Source: Patella vulgata (lineage: Eukaryota > Mollusca > Gastropoda > Patellidae). Taken from it: a stretch of DNA of 64,000 nt. Under the pieces are notes generated by a model, which was not told the origin of the DNA, made no database searches, and saw only the letters and a program-made list of their open reading frames with translations. Shown here piece by piece: positions 11,449 through 23,985 of this stretch. The stretch covers positions 11,628,001-11,692,000 of the forward strand of contig NC_065887.2 in the NCBI RefSeq assembly GCF_932274485.2, given 5' to 3'. The translations under genes were made by a program, and so were the position numbers. How positions within the stretch are numbered: the stretch's first letter is position 1; each line of letters begins with the position of its first letter.

Positions 11449-11830
11449 TGTCATATTAATTAGCATTTTTACATAGCCAATTTAACATGCTTAAATGTGA
11501 AATTACATGCATAGAAATTAAACTGCATATAGCATAAGTACTACTAGGTTAGGAGTTAGAATTATGACGAAAATTTCGCACCATAGACAGCATGGGTTAC
11601 AAATTTCGTTATGTTGTAACCTTATAGGCTCGCAGCCTATGTCATATTATTTAGCATTTTTACATAGCCAATTTAACATGCTTAAATGTGAAGTTACATG
11701 CATAGAAATTAAACTGCATATAGCATAAGTACTACTAGGTTAGGAGTTAGAATTATGACGAAAATTTCGCACCATAGACAGCATGGGTTACAAATTTCGT
11801 TATGTTGTAACCTTATAGGCTCGCAGCCAA
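11449..11830. repeat. 191-bp direct tandem duplication
   Basis: Two adjacent copies (11449-11639 and 11640-11830) differ at only a few bases, so the duplication is recent. No coding content recognised. Confidence 0.8.
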
Positions 11831-12148
11831 AATTTCTAGCTTGCTTAGAAACACAATTCCGCAACAAGTTCCTACCTACTAAACAATCTATACATTTTGA
11901 GAAAGCTTATAACACCAAGAACACAAATCTCGAGACTTCCCAGCAAAATGTTTGCACACACTTGTGATAATTGTCAAGTAAATGCTATATTTATACTAAC
12001 AAAATGTGCAGTTGACATCAAATTAAACATTAGCGAAAACACCCAATGCCTTCAGCCTCAGCAAATAATATGGTATTGGTTAAATTTTGATTTAAACCAA
12101 AATGCAGAAAAACATAATGGACTAGGACAGAATTATGGAAATCCATTA
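11831..12148. other. Spacer, nothing recognised
   Basis: Short open frames occur here, but none has a domain, a signal sequence or convincing splice sites. Confidence 0.45.
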
Positions 12149-12545
12149 GGAGGCAGACCACCATTAATAATTTCCCCATTGACTTCAATGTTAATTCTGG
12201 CCTCTTTGCCCACCCCCAACCTTTCCCCAAATTTTCGTTGGGCTGAATGCTTTTCACTACAGACAGAGGAACAAATGGTCATGTCTTTGCATTAGAATTT
12301 GTATGGGGTTGACATGCACAAACTTGAAGAAGCATACTAAAAACATGTAACTAGTTGCTGTACATATCACCGTAGCCAACCTGATAACCCTGTTATCCTT
12401 CCGCCTCAAAATCATGAATATTTACCAAACCCTGGCAGAAAATGTTAATTCAAATCGTCTTCATCCATTCTAGAACAAAAAATCAACAAGAATGGGCATG
12501 CAAAAGGTGAGAAAAGAGACAGAGTGTTAATGGTGGTCTGCCTCC
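12149..12545. mobile_element. 397-bp MITE, Harbinger-like
   Basis: Perfect 19-bp inverted ends start GGAGGCAGACCACCATTAA. The flanks repeat ATTA (12145-12148 and 12546-12549), which contains the TTA target typical of PIF/Harbinger. No transposase. Part of the short open frames here are simply element sequence. Confidence 0.6.
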
Positions 12546-12910
12546 ATTAAGGGAAATAGAGAGTTATCTCCCTTTCTGTCAAATGTTTGCATAATAGTAT
12601 TTCAGGTGCGTGTTGACTGCTGATGCTGTATGACGCACAAGATCATGTGGGGGCACACAAGCCCAATATTTATATTGTTAATGGGTTCCCAGGGGCCTGC
12701 GAGGGAGGGTGTTTACCCAAAAATTATGGGCTCGGTGGCTACTCTGATGAGCCAGTAGTACAGTATTTTACTACAGGTAGCTGTAAACGTTTAGTTCAGA
12801 AGGCCAATTTACAAGTTATTTAAACTGAAACTGTATCTATAATTGTGTAATTTGATAACAAATATGTTAATAAGTCACGTGATATCCTACATTTGCATAT
12901 GCAAGTTGAT
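12546..12910. other. Spacer, nothing recognised
   Basis: A 66-codon open frame at 12623-12823 shows no domain and no splice context. Confidence 0.45.
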
Positions 12911-12918
12911 GCTGTGCG

Positions 12919-14041
12919 CATAGGCGTACGGGCTTGATGACAGTTAGGGGGACAGAACCCGAAATGCTCGAAAAAATTTCGGGTTTCCAGATAGCACACA
13001 ATGCCAATTGAATTATAAATATATTTTATTATAATAAAAAAAATACCAACGATTTAAATAAAATTTATTTTAACAATACATTTATTTAATACATAATTCA
13101 CAGATTGAATAACATTTTTTTAACAATACAATGTACATTTATTTATAACATAATTCACAGATTGAATAAATTTTTTTGTAAAAATCATCATCATCTAAAA
13201 CGAAAAAAGATAAATTCTTAAGAGTCCCCCCAACCCTCAAGAAAATTTTGGAATATTTGATGTGTGCAAACACGTTTTCCTGCCACTTCAAAGTGGTCTA
13301 TTATAGCCTAATTAAGATGGCTGATATGAATTCCAATCAAAAGATCAATCGTTTACAGTCCACGAAGACGGAACTTCAATTTGGTCCAATATAGCCCACC
13401 TGGCTGATCCGAATTCCAAACAACCAATCAATCGTCGCGGGGTATGGGGGCCTCACCCTCACAGAGAAATTTTTGAAAATTTAACCACCGCATATGCATT
13501 TTCTGCTATTCTAGCTCGTGTAAGCAACTCCAAAAGTATCCAATGATTTTGTAACCGAAATACCAGTCTGAATAATAATAATCGATGCCCGAAAAATGTC
13601 GCACAAAGTAGAGCGGCTCCAGACAAAATGTTTTAATCCATAGTCACTCAGTACAAATTCGTGGTATTCAATTAAAAGCTAAGTAAAATCAGTGTTTTAT
13701 TAAGGCTCGATGACAGTTAGGGAAGCAAAACTAGAAATGCCCTAAAAAATTTCAGGTTTACAGACAGCGGCGCCGGTTTTCTTCGAGAGGCGAAGAAGCG
13801 GAGCTGACCTTGTAAGACCCCCCAAGAAATTTTTTGGAATATTTGACGGCCGCAAACGCGTTTCACTGCTATTCCAGCCCGTAAAATTAGTGATTTATTA
13901 GATTCCGGGCACTTTATTTTGCCAAGTAGATGAAATAATTTTTTTTTTTCACTTTACCCGTCTGCCCGAAAAGTCAGCTTGCCCGAAAGTTAGGGGGGCA
14001 GCTGCCCCCCCCCCCCTGCTCCCCTGGCTCGTACGCCTATG
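12919..14041. mobile_element. 1.1-kb non-autonomous inverted-repeat DNA element
   Basis: Starts CATAGGCGTACG and ends CGTACGCCTATG. The flanks GCTGTGCG and GCTGCGCG look like an 8-bp target duplication with one later change. The interior has a direct repeat of its left end (from about 13705), a local 50-60-bp duplication (13072-13170) and a C-run near 14010. There is no long reading frame. An 8-bp duplication fits hAT-like elements, but the family is uncertain. Confidence 0.6.
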
Positions 14042-14049
14042 GCTGCGCG

Positions 14050-14339
14050 AAACATGCTATGTAGAATGCGTGATGGACAAATGGGATGTGGCAGAGAGCA
14101 AATGTAAAATGTAATGAGAGAAATGTAAAATGTTGACACGTCAAAAAAAGCATTTTCCCACAAAACATTTGTCATTTAACACTTAACATTTTACATTTAA
14201 CTCTTGCCTTAGAGGTATTTTGACTTTATCATTACCGGTATTAGGACTTTGTACATTGTACTTTTTACATATAATCAATAGAAAAGACATTGTAGCAGAG
14301 CATTTAATATTGGCAGCGATACCCTTCCATACCACACAG
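14050..14339. other. Spacer, nothing recognised
   Basis: AT-rich, with short ACATTT-type direct repeats near 14100-14200. No gene seen. Confidence 0.4.
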
Positions 14340-14430
14340 GGTTTGGGGAACTTTCAAGGTCAACACGGGGATCAAACCCCGAACCTTCTGATTAGTGAGC
14401 CAGCGCCCTACTCACTGAGCTCTGTCCTAT
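14340..14430 (-). mobile_element. tRNA-derived SINE head fragment
   Basis: Read on the minus strand it has an A-box-like GCTCAGTGAGTAGGGCGC and a B-box-like GGGTTTGATCCCCG at tRNA-like spacing. It belongs to neither SINE1 nor SINE2. No cloverleaf with a proper acceptor stem is evident, so it is a SINE remnant, not a tRNA gene. Confidence 0.5.
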
Positions 14431-14540
14431 TATCGGGGTCATGAGATTTTCAGCTTTCCACGACTTCCGTTTCGTAGTTATATAGTTAACAAATATGAAA
14501 GTTAACAAATATGTTACCGATCAAAAGATCTTGAATGTCT

Positions 14541-14879
14541 TCAATTTTGGTGTCCAAAATTCAGCCCGGGTAAACTTAACATTGACAATAACAATATCGT
14601 GGATATGTTTTTGCTGCACATCGGCACACGACATCTTTGGTTATTTTCGCCTTTTAAGCCAAATGTGTAACTAACTTTGTTGGCTTTCTGGTGCAATGAA
14701 TTGAAAACTATCGATTCTCGCCTCACAATTCTCTGTTGGTCTGTCACCAGGCACACACGAACCCTATTGATAACGTAGCAGATATGATTACTCGCGGTGC
14801 AGCACAAAATAATAGCAACATCATACTCGCTACCAACGGCAAATATTAAAATAATAACTATAAACGACAACGCATTCAT
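14541..14879 (-). CDS. Unrecognised 112-residue open frame
   Basis: The first ~16 residues (MNALSFIVIILIFAVG) look like a signal peptide or membrane segment. The rest matches no family I know. A GT after the codon for V15 would give a phase-1 end like those of the chitin-binding exons, but no CBM14 exon lies downstream on this strand. It may be chance. Confidence 0.15.
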   Translation of the reverse strand: MNALSFIVIILIFAVGSEYDVAIILCCTASNHICYVINRVRVCLVTDQQRIVRRESIVFNSLHQKANKVSYTFGLKGENNQRCRVPMCSKNISTILLLSMLSLPGLNFGHQN

Positions 14880-14986
14880 CTTGAAAATATGGCGATTTTA
14901 TGAAACACAAACACGTTTTATTTTATATATCTAATCTGAACACACTCTACAAAACATATGTTACAATCGCATATATTTAAAAACAA

Positions 14987-15392
14987 TTACCTCTGTACCT
15001 TTTATGTATATATTCTAATACTTAAAGGGACAATAACAATCTTGCTGGCTTGACAGCGCCAGAAAATAAAAAATAGTGTCTTACCTGTTGTGTAAATTAT
15101 CCATTACATCCTATTTTACTTGTCCAGAGGGTTCAAAAATATTTTTAAATCCAAGTCACATTTGAAAAGCTTTACGTCAGGCTTTTCAAATCATTTAGTT
15201 GAATTTTTCCAATTTTTTAAATTATGTGTGTTAAGATAAAATTTGTATCATCAATTAATTGGAATATTGTAAAATAGTACGATTTGTTGACAAGAATAAA
15301 AATTGGGACATATTATTCAGTTACAACAAGAGTGGTATTGAGCCTTTAAATAATTATCACTGTACCTTTTATGTACATATTCTAATACTTAA
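14987..15392. repeat. Direct repeats bracketing 320 bp
   Basis: A 40-bp sequence containing TGTACCTTTTATGTA occurs at 14987-15026 and 15353-15392. The interval holds an 11-bp-stem hairpin (ATTTGAAAAGC ... GCTTTTCAAAT) near 15160-15195. No gene. Confidence 0.5.
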
Positions 15393-15581
15393 AGATGCAT
15401 TATGTTAGTTTTAGATAAAGAACTGACCGTTCTTGCGATAATAGTTCAAAAATAGATAATGCAAAATAAAGATATTAAAAACTTCATGCAAATAATTTTA
15501 TTCTGAGGGAAGTTTTCACTGTATGATAAATGTCGATCGTGTTTCAACCCGTTTAAATCTCCACCATCTGATGATCTAGAC

Positions 15582-15875
15582 CAGTGATTCTCAACCTTTT
15601 GTTGCCAAAGGTATGCCTTGGAACACATGAAAAATCGGCACACCTGGCTATATATATATGAAAAATATTTGAATTTTGCAAAATAAAAACATGGCAAGTA
15701 TACAACCGTAGACACAGACTTGTCATAGGCACATGGAATGACTCAAACCAAATAAAGAAAACACACAATGAACTTGTCAGTAGACACCAGACTCAGTTGT
15801 GATCACGTGGTTTTTCGCGTTTCCTTAACGGCTCACTTAAGAAGGCTTCGCGGCACACCTGCTTGAGAATCACTG
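15582..15875. mobile_element. 294-bp hAT-type MITE
   Basis: Inverted ends CAGTGATTCTCAA and the complement, with 8-bp flanks ATCTAGAC and GTCTAGAC (7 of 8 equal). The end sequence is characteristic of Charlie-like hAT elements. Non-coding. Confidence 0.7.
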
Positions 15876-15986
15876 GTCTAGACACTTAATTATTTGTTTA
15901 AATAACAGTTTATATAACGTTTGAGGTTTATTAATAAAACTTCAATGTACAATCATTATGCGTTATTCAACCCTGGTCACAGCCCA

Positions 15987-17025
15987 CACTGTAAAAAATA
16001 TCCATTTTTGATGTGGCCGAATTCCGTAGTTTAACACCTTTTTTCTGTTAATCGAAGGATTTTTTGGTAAAATTGTGTTAAAAGCATGAATTATTTCTTC
16101 AAATTACGTGTTTTATATATTTCTGTGAAATATTCAGTATTTAACAGGAACTTTCCGTGAAATTTAGGGATAAAATGTTTTATTCCCTTCTATAATGGAC
16201 TTAATCCTGTTATTTTACGGAATATACGGTGGAATGACAAAGAAGTTCCGTGAAATTTAGGGATAAAATGTTTTATTCCGTTCTGTAATGGACTTAATTC
16301 TGTTATTTTATGGGATAAGCGGTACAACGATAAGTAATCGTATACATATATAATCATTTATAATAATGATCATGTTATAGTATTCATTTCAATGGATTAA
16401 CCATAATATGAAGAATCATATTTTGTAACGTTTGGTATATTAATTGAAATGTATATCTAATTTCCATTATTTATAAGATCTATAAAGTGTATTGTTATTC
16501 ATCATACGGAAATCAGATTGTAAGTATTTTCATAAATATGTAAAAATATGTTTTAATGCCTCGCGTGGTAATGTTGTAATATCTGGTAATCAAGCAGGCT
16601 TAAATCCAGATAGTACAACCCGTTGGCCAGTGTAAGTCAGTTTGTCTCTATAGCAGAGTCTACCACTGAAAGCCTCCAACCACTGACGAGTGGCAGGTTG
16701 TGATACCTTGCTCTCGATTCATATATTAGCGAAAAGAGGTTATGTTTAAAGATTATCTGCGATATCACTTCGGTGGAAGCGGACGTTAGATAAAGCTATT
16801 TGACGCACGGGTATAAAGTCAATGGTTAATTCAATGAAATTTTTATCATCTTCATGCTCAGGAAAGAAAATTTACCAGAATTTTTTTTCTGAATTTGAAA
16901 ATGGAATTTATGTTAATTGAAGGAATTTCTGTAAATTACAGGAAAAACAAATACGGATAAAAGTTTCCTGGTAATTTTTGTTTCCGGAATTTTTTACGTT
17001 TTTTCACGAAAATTTTTGTACAGTG
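15987..17025. mobile_element. 1.04-kb inverted-repeat element at the 3' end of the minus gene
   Basis: Ends CACTGTAAAAAAT and the complement CACTGTACAAAAAT form inverted repeats of about 15 bp. The target duplication is too short to fix. It contains a 93-bp tandem duplication (16153-16245 and 16246-16338) and no long reading frame. CACTG ends resemble CACTA/Chapaev-type elements. It stops 8 bp before the stop codon of the minus-strand gene. Confidence 0.55.
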
Positions 17026-17033
17026 CAGGCACA

Positions 17034-17200
17034 CTATCGTTTCTCTGTTGTACATTTAGCAAAGTACGGCCAGTCACATATGGTCTTCGCAACATTCCAA
17101 TGTAGGCCACCTGGACAATCATGCGCAACTAAAACTTCATTAGCGCATTGTTGAAATTTTGTACAATCAGGATGACGACGATATTCACCATCGGTACAAG
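17034..17200 (-). CDS. CBM14 terminal exon m1 with stop
   Basis: Ends in TAG (complement at 17034-17036). All six cysteines are kept, but the sequence is much more diverged than any other copy (RRHPDC, QQCANEV, VAHDCPGG, DWPYFAKC, TTEKR end). The acceptor has a long T-run instead of the TATTGTAG form. It lies outside the homogenised array. Confidence 0.85.
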
Positions 17201-20200
17201 CTGGAAAAAAAATATATAAAATTTCAGGCCATCGTATCTTTAATAAAGCGATTTCTTTATATAAGTCTTGACAATTTGTGATCAGCATTTAAACAAACAT
17301 TATGCAAGACCTAAATCGGCCTATTCCCGGTCTTTCTTTAAGTTAGGCCTGAAATGTTTTCTAAATTACTAATTAGACATTAATTAACTTATCCAGACCA
17401 TAATCAACTCTCGATGACATCGGATATCTCCGATATTAAATAGATTAGATGAGTTCAGCCATATTTTGATAAGCTAAAAATGAAGGAGCGAGACTTAGCT
17501 TCGAACAACCTGTACAGTGGTTGAAATTATTGCACACGATCTGTCAAACCCCCAAAGGCTAATATCTTTGCTCGCAATAGAGTAATTTGAATGAAATTTT
17601 CAAATTATACATTTTACATTATCTATTTTCGAACTCCATTATAGAAATAAATTACTTACTCTCGGAAGGATCATTAGAAGATGTACATCCAGCAATATTC
17701 GGCCATTCACATCTTGATTTCTCAACACTCCAGTGTAGTCCACTAGGACAGTTTTGTTCAACAAGAACTCCGTTGGCACATTGTAGAAATTTGGTACAAT
17801 CGGAATGTGGACGATATTCGCCATCCGTACAAGCTACAATAACAAAAAACAATTTAATAGATTCCATTAATTTTTGTTTTCTAACTGGGGAAAATGTTAT
17901 TATTATCAATTCAGATCATTCCCTTTATCAAACAGATAATTAGATAAAGATAGCCACTCAAAGCGTGGAAATACAGCAGCTTTATAGCAAAGAAAGGAAA
18001 CCCATTGAAAACTGTAGCCCCTATCACATTCTCAAGATTTTCGGTACAAAACTCTGGAATGTAAGGAAGGGAAACGATGAATACCGATAGGGTTCGTCAT
18101 CGCATGATCCCAAGGCTTGACTTCAAATTTAAAACAAATCCAATATAAAAATGAATTACTTACTCTCGGAAGGGTCATTAGAAGATGAACATCCAGCAAT
18201 ATTCGGCCATTCACATCTTGATTTCTCAACACTCCAGTGTAGTCCACTAGGACAGGTTTGTTCAACAAGGACTCCGTTAGCACATTGTAGAAATTTGGTA
18301 CAATCGGAATGTGGACGATATTCGCCATCCGTACAAGCTACAATAACAGAAACGAGTTTAATGGATTCCATTAATTTTTGTTTTCTATATCGGCGAAATG
18401 CTATTATTATAAATTCAAATCATCCTTTTGATTTAATATATAATTAGATGAAGCCACTCAAAGCGTGGAAATGCGACAGCTTTATAGCGAAGAAATGAAA
18501 GCCACAGACAGCAGTTTATTTGGAACTGGAGGTCGCAGAACGTTGAAAACGGTAGTGTTCGCCCTTTCACGCCCAAAGGCTCACAAAAGATTTTAAAAGA
18601 TACATTAAAAAATGTAGCTTCTTATCATTCACAATATTTGAGGAAAGGCGAAATATCTCCAATACGACAAGATTTTCGGAAAAGGCGTTAACTCTGAAAT
18701 GTAAGGTAGCGAAACGATGAATATCGATAGGGTACATCATCACATGACCCCAAGGCTCGACTTCTAATTTGAAACAAATGCATTATAAAAATAATTTACT
18801 TACTCTCGGAAGGATCATTAGAAGATGAACATCCAGCAATATTCGGCCATTCACATCTTGATTTCTCAACACTCCAGTGTAGTCCACTAGGACAGTTTTG
18901 TTCAACAAGAACTCCGTTAGCACATTGTAGAAATTTGGTACAATCGGAATGTGGACGATATTCGCCATCCGTACAAGCTACAATAACAGAAACGAGTTTA
19001 ATGGATTCCATTAATTTTGGTTTTCTATATCGGGGAAATGCTATTATTATCAATTCAAATCACCCCCTTGATTAGAAAGCCACTCAAAATGTGGAAATAC
19101 AGCAGGTTTATAGCGAAGAAAAGATAGCCACATACAGCAGGTTATCTGAACAGAAATCGTATTAAGTGCCGGGGGGGGGGGAACTCTGGAACGAGAGGTC
19201 ATTGAACGCTAAGAAAGCGATAGTGTTTGTCCTTTCAGACCCCCAAAGGTTCACACAACATTTTTAAAAAATCCATTCAAATCTGTAGCTTCTATATCAT
19301 TTACAAGAGAGAGAGAGAGAAATGGGGTTTAACGTCTACTCGACACAAACTAGGTCATTTCGGGACTAACACATGGTTTAATTTTATTTCAATAATTCGC
19401 TTGCGCGTAGGGGTCGTTTTAGCAGTGGGAGGAAACCGGAGGACCCGGAGAAAACCCACGAGGTTTGACAGGCGACCCTACTCCTTGCCACGTACAACCG
19501 GGGATTCGAAACCACGCCGGTTGACTCAATGACAGAGTTTTATGGTACAGCGCGCACGTGCTAACCATTCAGCCACCCAACCCCCCATATCATTCACAAG
19601 GTTTGCAGAGAAGGCGACATAACTCCAGTACGACAAGTATAAAAAAAATACTTACTTTCGGAAGGATCATTAGAAGATGAACATCCAGCAATATTCGGCC
19701 ATTCACATCTTGATTTCTCAACACTCCAGTGTAGTCCACTAGGACAGTTTTGTTCAACAAGAACTCCGTTGGCACATTGTAGAAATTTGGTACAATCGGA
19801 ATGTGGACGATATTCGCCATCCGTACAAGCTACAATAACAGAAACGAGTTTAATAGATTCCATTAATTTTGTTTTTCTATATCGCGGAAATGCTATTATT
19901 ATAAATTCAAATCGTTGAAAACTGTAGCCTCTATAACAATAACAAGATTTTCGGAAAAGGCGTGTAACTCCGGAATGCAAGGTAACGAAACGATGAATAT
20001 CGATAGGGTTTGTCATCGCATGACCCCAAAACTTGACCTCAAATTTGAAACAAATCCATTATAAATATAAATGACTTACTCTCGGAAGGGTCATTAGAAG
20101 ATGTACATCCAGCAATATTCGGCCATTCACATCTTGATTTCTCAACACTCCAGTGTAGTCCATTAGGACAGTTTTGTTCAACAAGGACTCCGTTAGCACA

Positions 20201-23200
20201 TTGTAGAAATTTGCTACAATCGGAATGTGGACGATATTCGCCATCCGTACAAGCTACAATAACAGAAACGAGTTTAATGGATTCCATTAATGTTGGTTTT
20301 CTATATCGGGGAAATGCTATTATTATCAATTTAAATCACCCCCTTGATTAGAAAGCCACTCAAAGTGTGGAAATACAGCAGGTTTATAGCGAAGAAAGGA
20401 TAGCCACATACAGCAGGTTATCTGAACAGAAATCGTATTAAGTGCGGGGGTGGGGGGGGGGGTGTACTCTGGAACGGGATGTCAGTGAACGCTAAGAAAG
20501 CGATAGTGTTTGTCCTTTCAGACCCCCAAAGAGTCACACAACATTTTTTAAAAATCCATTCAAATCTGTAGCTTCTATATCATTCACAAGAGAGAGAGAG
20601 ATAGAAATGGGGTTTAACGTCCACTCGACACAAACTAGGTCATTTCGGGACTAACACATGGTTTAATTTTTTTTCAGTAATTCGCTTGCGCGTAGGGGTC
20701 TTTTTAGCAGTGGGAGGAAACCGGAGGACCCGGAGAAAACCCACGAGGTTTGACAGGCGACCCTACTCCTTGCCACGTACAACCGGGGATTCGAAACCAC
20801 GCCGGTTGACTCAATGACAGACTTTTATGGTACAGCGCGCACGTGCTAACCATTCAGCCACCCAACCCCCCATATCATTCACAAGGTTTGCAGAGAAGGC
20901 GACATAACTCCAGTACGACATGTTGAGAACCGCTTAACACCGATAGGGTTTGTTCTCTCATGGCCCCATCTGTTACTGTAACCACTATCGAGTTATGGAT
21001 TTTTCAAAAATGGAGGGTATTCTGAAACTGAAGGTTGCGACCCGCTGAACACCGACTGGGCTTGTTCTTTCATGAGCACATCTCTTAATACTGTAACCTT
21101 TATCGCGTTAAGGGAGTTTTTGAAAATTGGAGATAACTCTGACACTGAAAGTTTCGACCCACTGAATATAGATATGGTTCGTTATCTTATGGCCAATGTT
21201 TTACACCAAATCGGAAATAAATCGTTGAAAACTGTAGCCTCTATCACAATCACAAGATTTTCGGAAAAGGCGTGTAACTCTGGAATGCAAGGTAACGAAA
21301 CGATGAATATCGATAGGGTTCGTCATCGCATGACCCCAAAACTTGACCTCAAATTTGAAACAAATCCATTATAAATATAAATTACTTACTCTCCGAAGGG
21401 TCATTAGAAGATGAACATCCAGCAATATTCGGCCATTCACATCTTGATTTCTCAACACTCCAGTGTAGTCCACTAGGACAGTTTTGTTCAACAAGGACTC
21501 CGTTAGCACATTGTAGAAATTTGGTACAATCGGAATGTGGACGATATTCGCCATCCGTACAAGCTACAATAACAGAAACGAGTTTAATGGATTCCATTAA
21601 TTTTTGTTTTCTAACTGGAGGAAATGTTAGTATTATCAATTCATATCATTTCCTTTATCAAACAGATAATTAGATAAAGATAGCCACTCAAAGCGTGGAA
21701 ATACAGCAGCTTTATAGCGAAGACAGGATAGCCACAGACAGCAGGTAATCTGAACGGAAGTGGTATAAACCTGTAGCTTCTATCGTGTTCACAAGGTTTA
21801 AGCGTGTGTGTGTGTGTTGGGGGGGGGGGGGAGTCTTGTACTCTGGAGGTCAGGGAACGCTGAAAAAACGATAATGTTTGTCCTTTCAGACCCCCGAAGG
21901 TTCACACAACATTTTAAAAATAATCCATTAAAGACTGTAGCGTTATGGATGTTTTAGAAAAATGGAGGCAATTCTCTCGTGTTAATACTGTATCATCGCG
22001 TTATGGGGGTTTTCGAAAATGGATGTAACTCTGAAACTGAAAGTTGAGACCCGCTGAATATCAATAGGGTTCTTCATCTTATGACCCAATATGTCACACC
22101 AAATCGGAAATAAATCTTTGAAAACTGTAGCCTCTATCACATTCACAAGATTTTCGGAAAAGGCGTGTAACTCTGGAATGCAACGTAGTGAAACGATAAA
22201 TCTCGATAGGGTTCGTCATCGTATGACCCCAAGACTTGACCTCAAATTTGAAACAAATGCATTATAAAAAAAATACTTACTTTCGGAAGGATCATTAGAA
22301 GATGAACATCCAGCAATATTCGGCCATTCACATCTTGATTTCTCAACACTCCAGTGTAGTCCACTAGGACAGTTTTGTTCAACAAGAACTCCGTTGGCAC
22401 ATTGTAGAAATTTGGTACAATCGGAATGTGGACGATATTCGCCATCCGTACAAGCTACAATAACAGAAACGAGTTTAATAGATTCCATTAATTTTGTTTT
22501 TCTATATCGCGGAAATGCTATTATTATAAATTCAAATCATCCCCTTGATTAAATATATTATTAGAAAGCCACTCAAAGCGTGAAAATAAAGCATGTTTAT
22601 AGCGAACAAAGGATAGCCACGGACAACAGGTTATCTGAACGGAAATTGTATAAACCTGTAGCTTCTATCGTGTTCACAAAGTTTTCGAGTATTAAGCGTA
22701 TGGGGGGAGGGGGACTTGTACTCCTGAACGGGGAGGGCAGGGAACGTTGAGAAATCGATAGTGTTTGTCATTTTAGGCGCCTAAACGTTCACCCAACATT
22801 TTAAAAAAAATCCATTAAAAGCTGTATAGCTTCCATATCATTCACAAGGTTTGCAGAGAAGGCGACATACCTCCAGTACGACATGTCAAGAAACGCTGAA
22901 CACGGATAGGGTTTGTTGAATATCGATAGGGTTTGATCTCTCATTGAGAGTCTCATGGCCCCATCAGTTCATACTGTAACCACTATCGTTAACGGGATCA
23001 CGTGGCTAAGTGGGTAAGACGCTGGCTCGCTAGCCTGGAGGTCGGGTGTTCGATCCCTGCATTGGCCGAGAAAGTACATCCAGATTTTCCGGCGTGGCCC
23101 CTCCTTGTCAGTGATACAGGACGGAGGGCCTGGCAAGGACAGTGGCAAGGACAGCTGTCTAGTCCTTCGGATAATACGAAAAACCGAGGTCCCGTGTATA

Positions 23201-23938
23201 CATTGGAATGCACGTAAAAGATCCCTTGGCAGTTGGAATTCGATATAAGAGTAGGCGATAGTGCCGCTGCCCGGGCAAAATTTCCCTCAAAGCACACTGT
23301 ATGGCGTATGCCCGTCTTCATTAGCCCAGTATAGGAGCAAAACAGTAGGACGTTAAACCCCATTTCATTTCATTTCATTTCACTATCGTGTTATGCAGGT
23401 TTTCGAAAAATGGAGGTAAAATTACATTACTTACTCTCGGAAGGATCATTAGAAGATGAACATCCAGCAATATTCGGCCATTCACATCTTGTTTTCTCAA
23501 CACTCCAGTGTAGTCCACTAGGACAGTTTTGTTCAACAAGAACTCCGTTAGCACATTGTAGAAATTTGGTACAATCGGAATGTGGACGATATTCGCCATC
23601 CGTACAAGCTACAATAACAGAAACGGGTTTAATGGATTCCATTAATTTTGGTTTTCTATATCGGGGAAATGCTATTATTATCAATTCAAATCACCCCCTT
23701 GATTAGAAAGCCACTCAAAGTGTGGAAATACAGCAGGTTTATAGCGAAAAAAAGATAGCCACATACAGCAGGTTATCTGAACAGAAATCGTATTAAGTGC
23801 GGGGGGGGGGGGGGTACTCTGGAACGGGGGGTCAGTGAACGCTAAGAAAGCGATAGTGTTTGTCCTGTCAGACCCCCAAAGGTTCACACAACATTTTTAA
23901 AAAATCCATTCAAATCTGTAGCTTCTATATCATTCACA

Positions 23939-23985
<47 letters not shown>

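Noticed and set aside
14834-14879. Signal-peptide first exon of a third chitin-binding gene on the minus strand
   Set aside because: The hydrophobic start and a possible phase-1 donor fit, but no CBM14 exon follows on that strand before the plus-array region.
22990-23070. Possible tRNA genes at the SINE heads
   Set aside because: A- and B-box motifs are there, but the acceptor stem does not pair properly and the body continues into SINE sequence.
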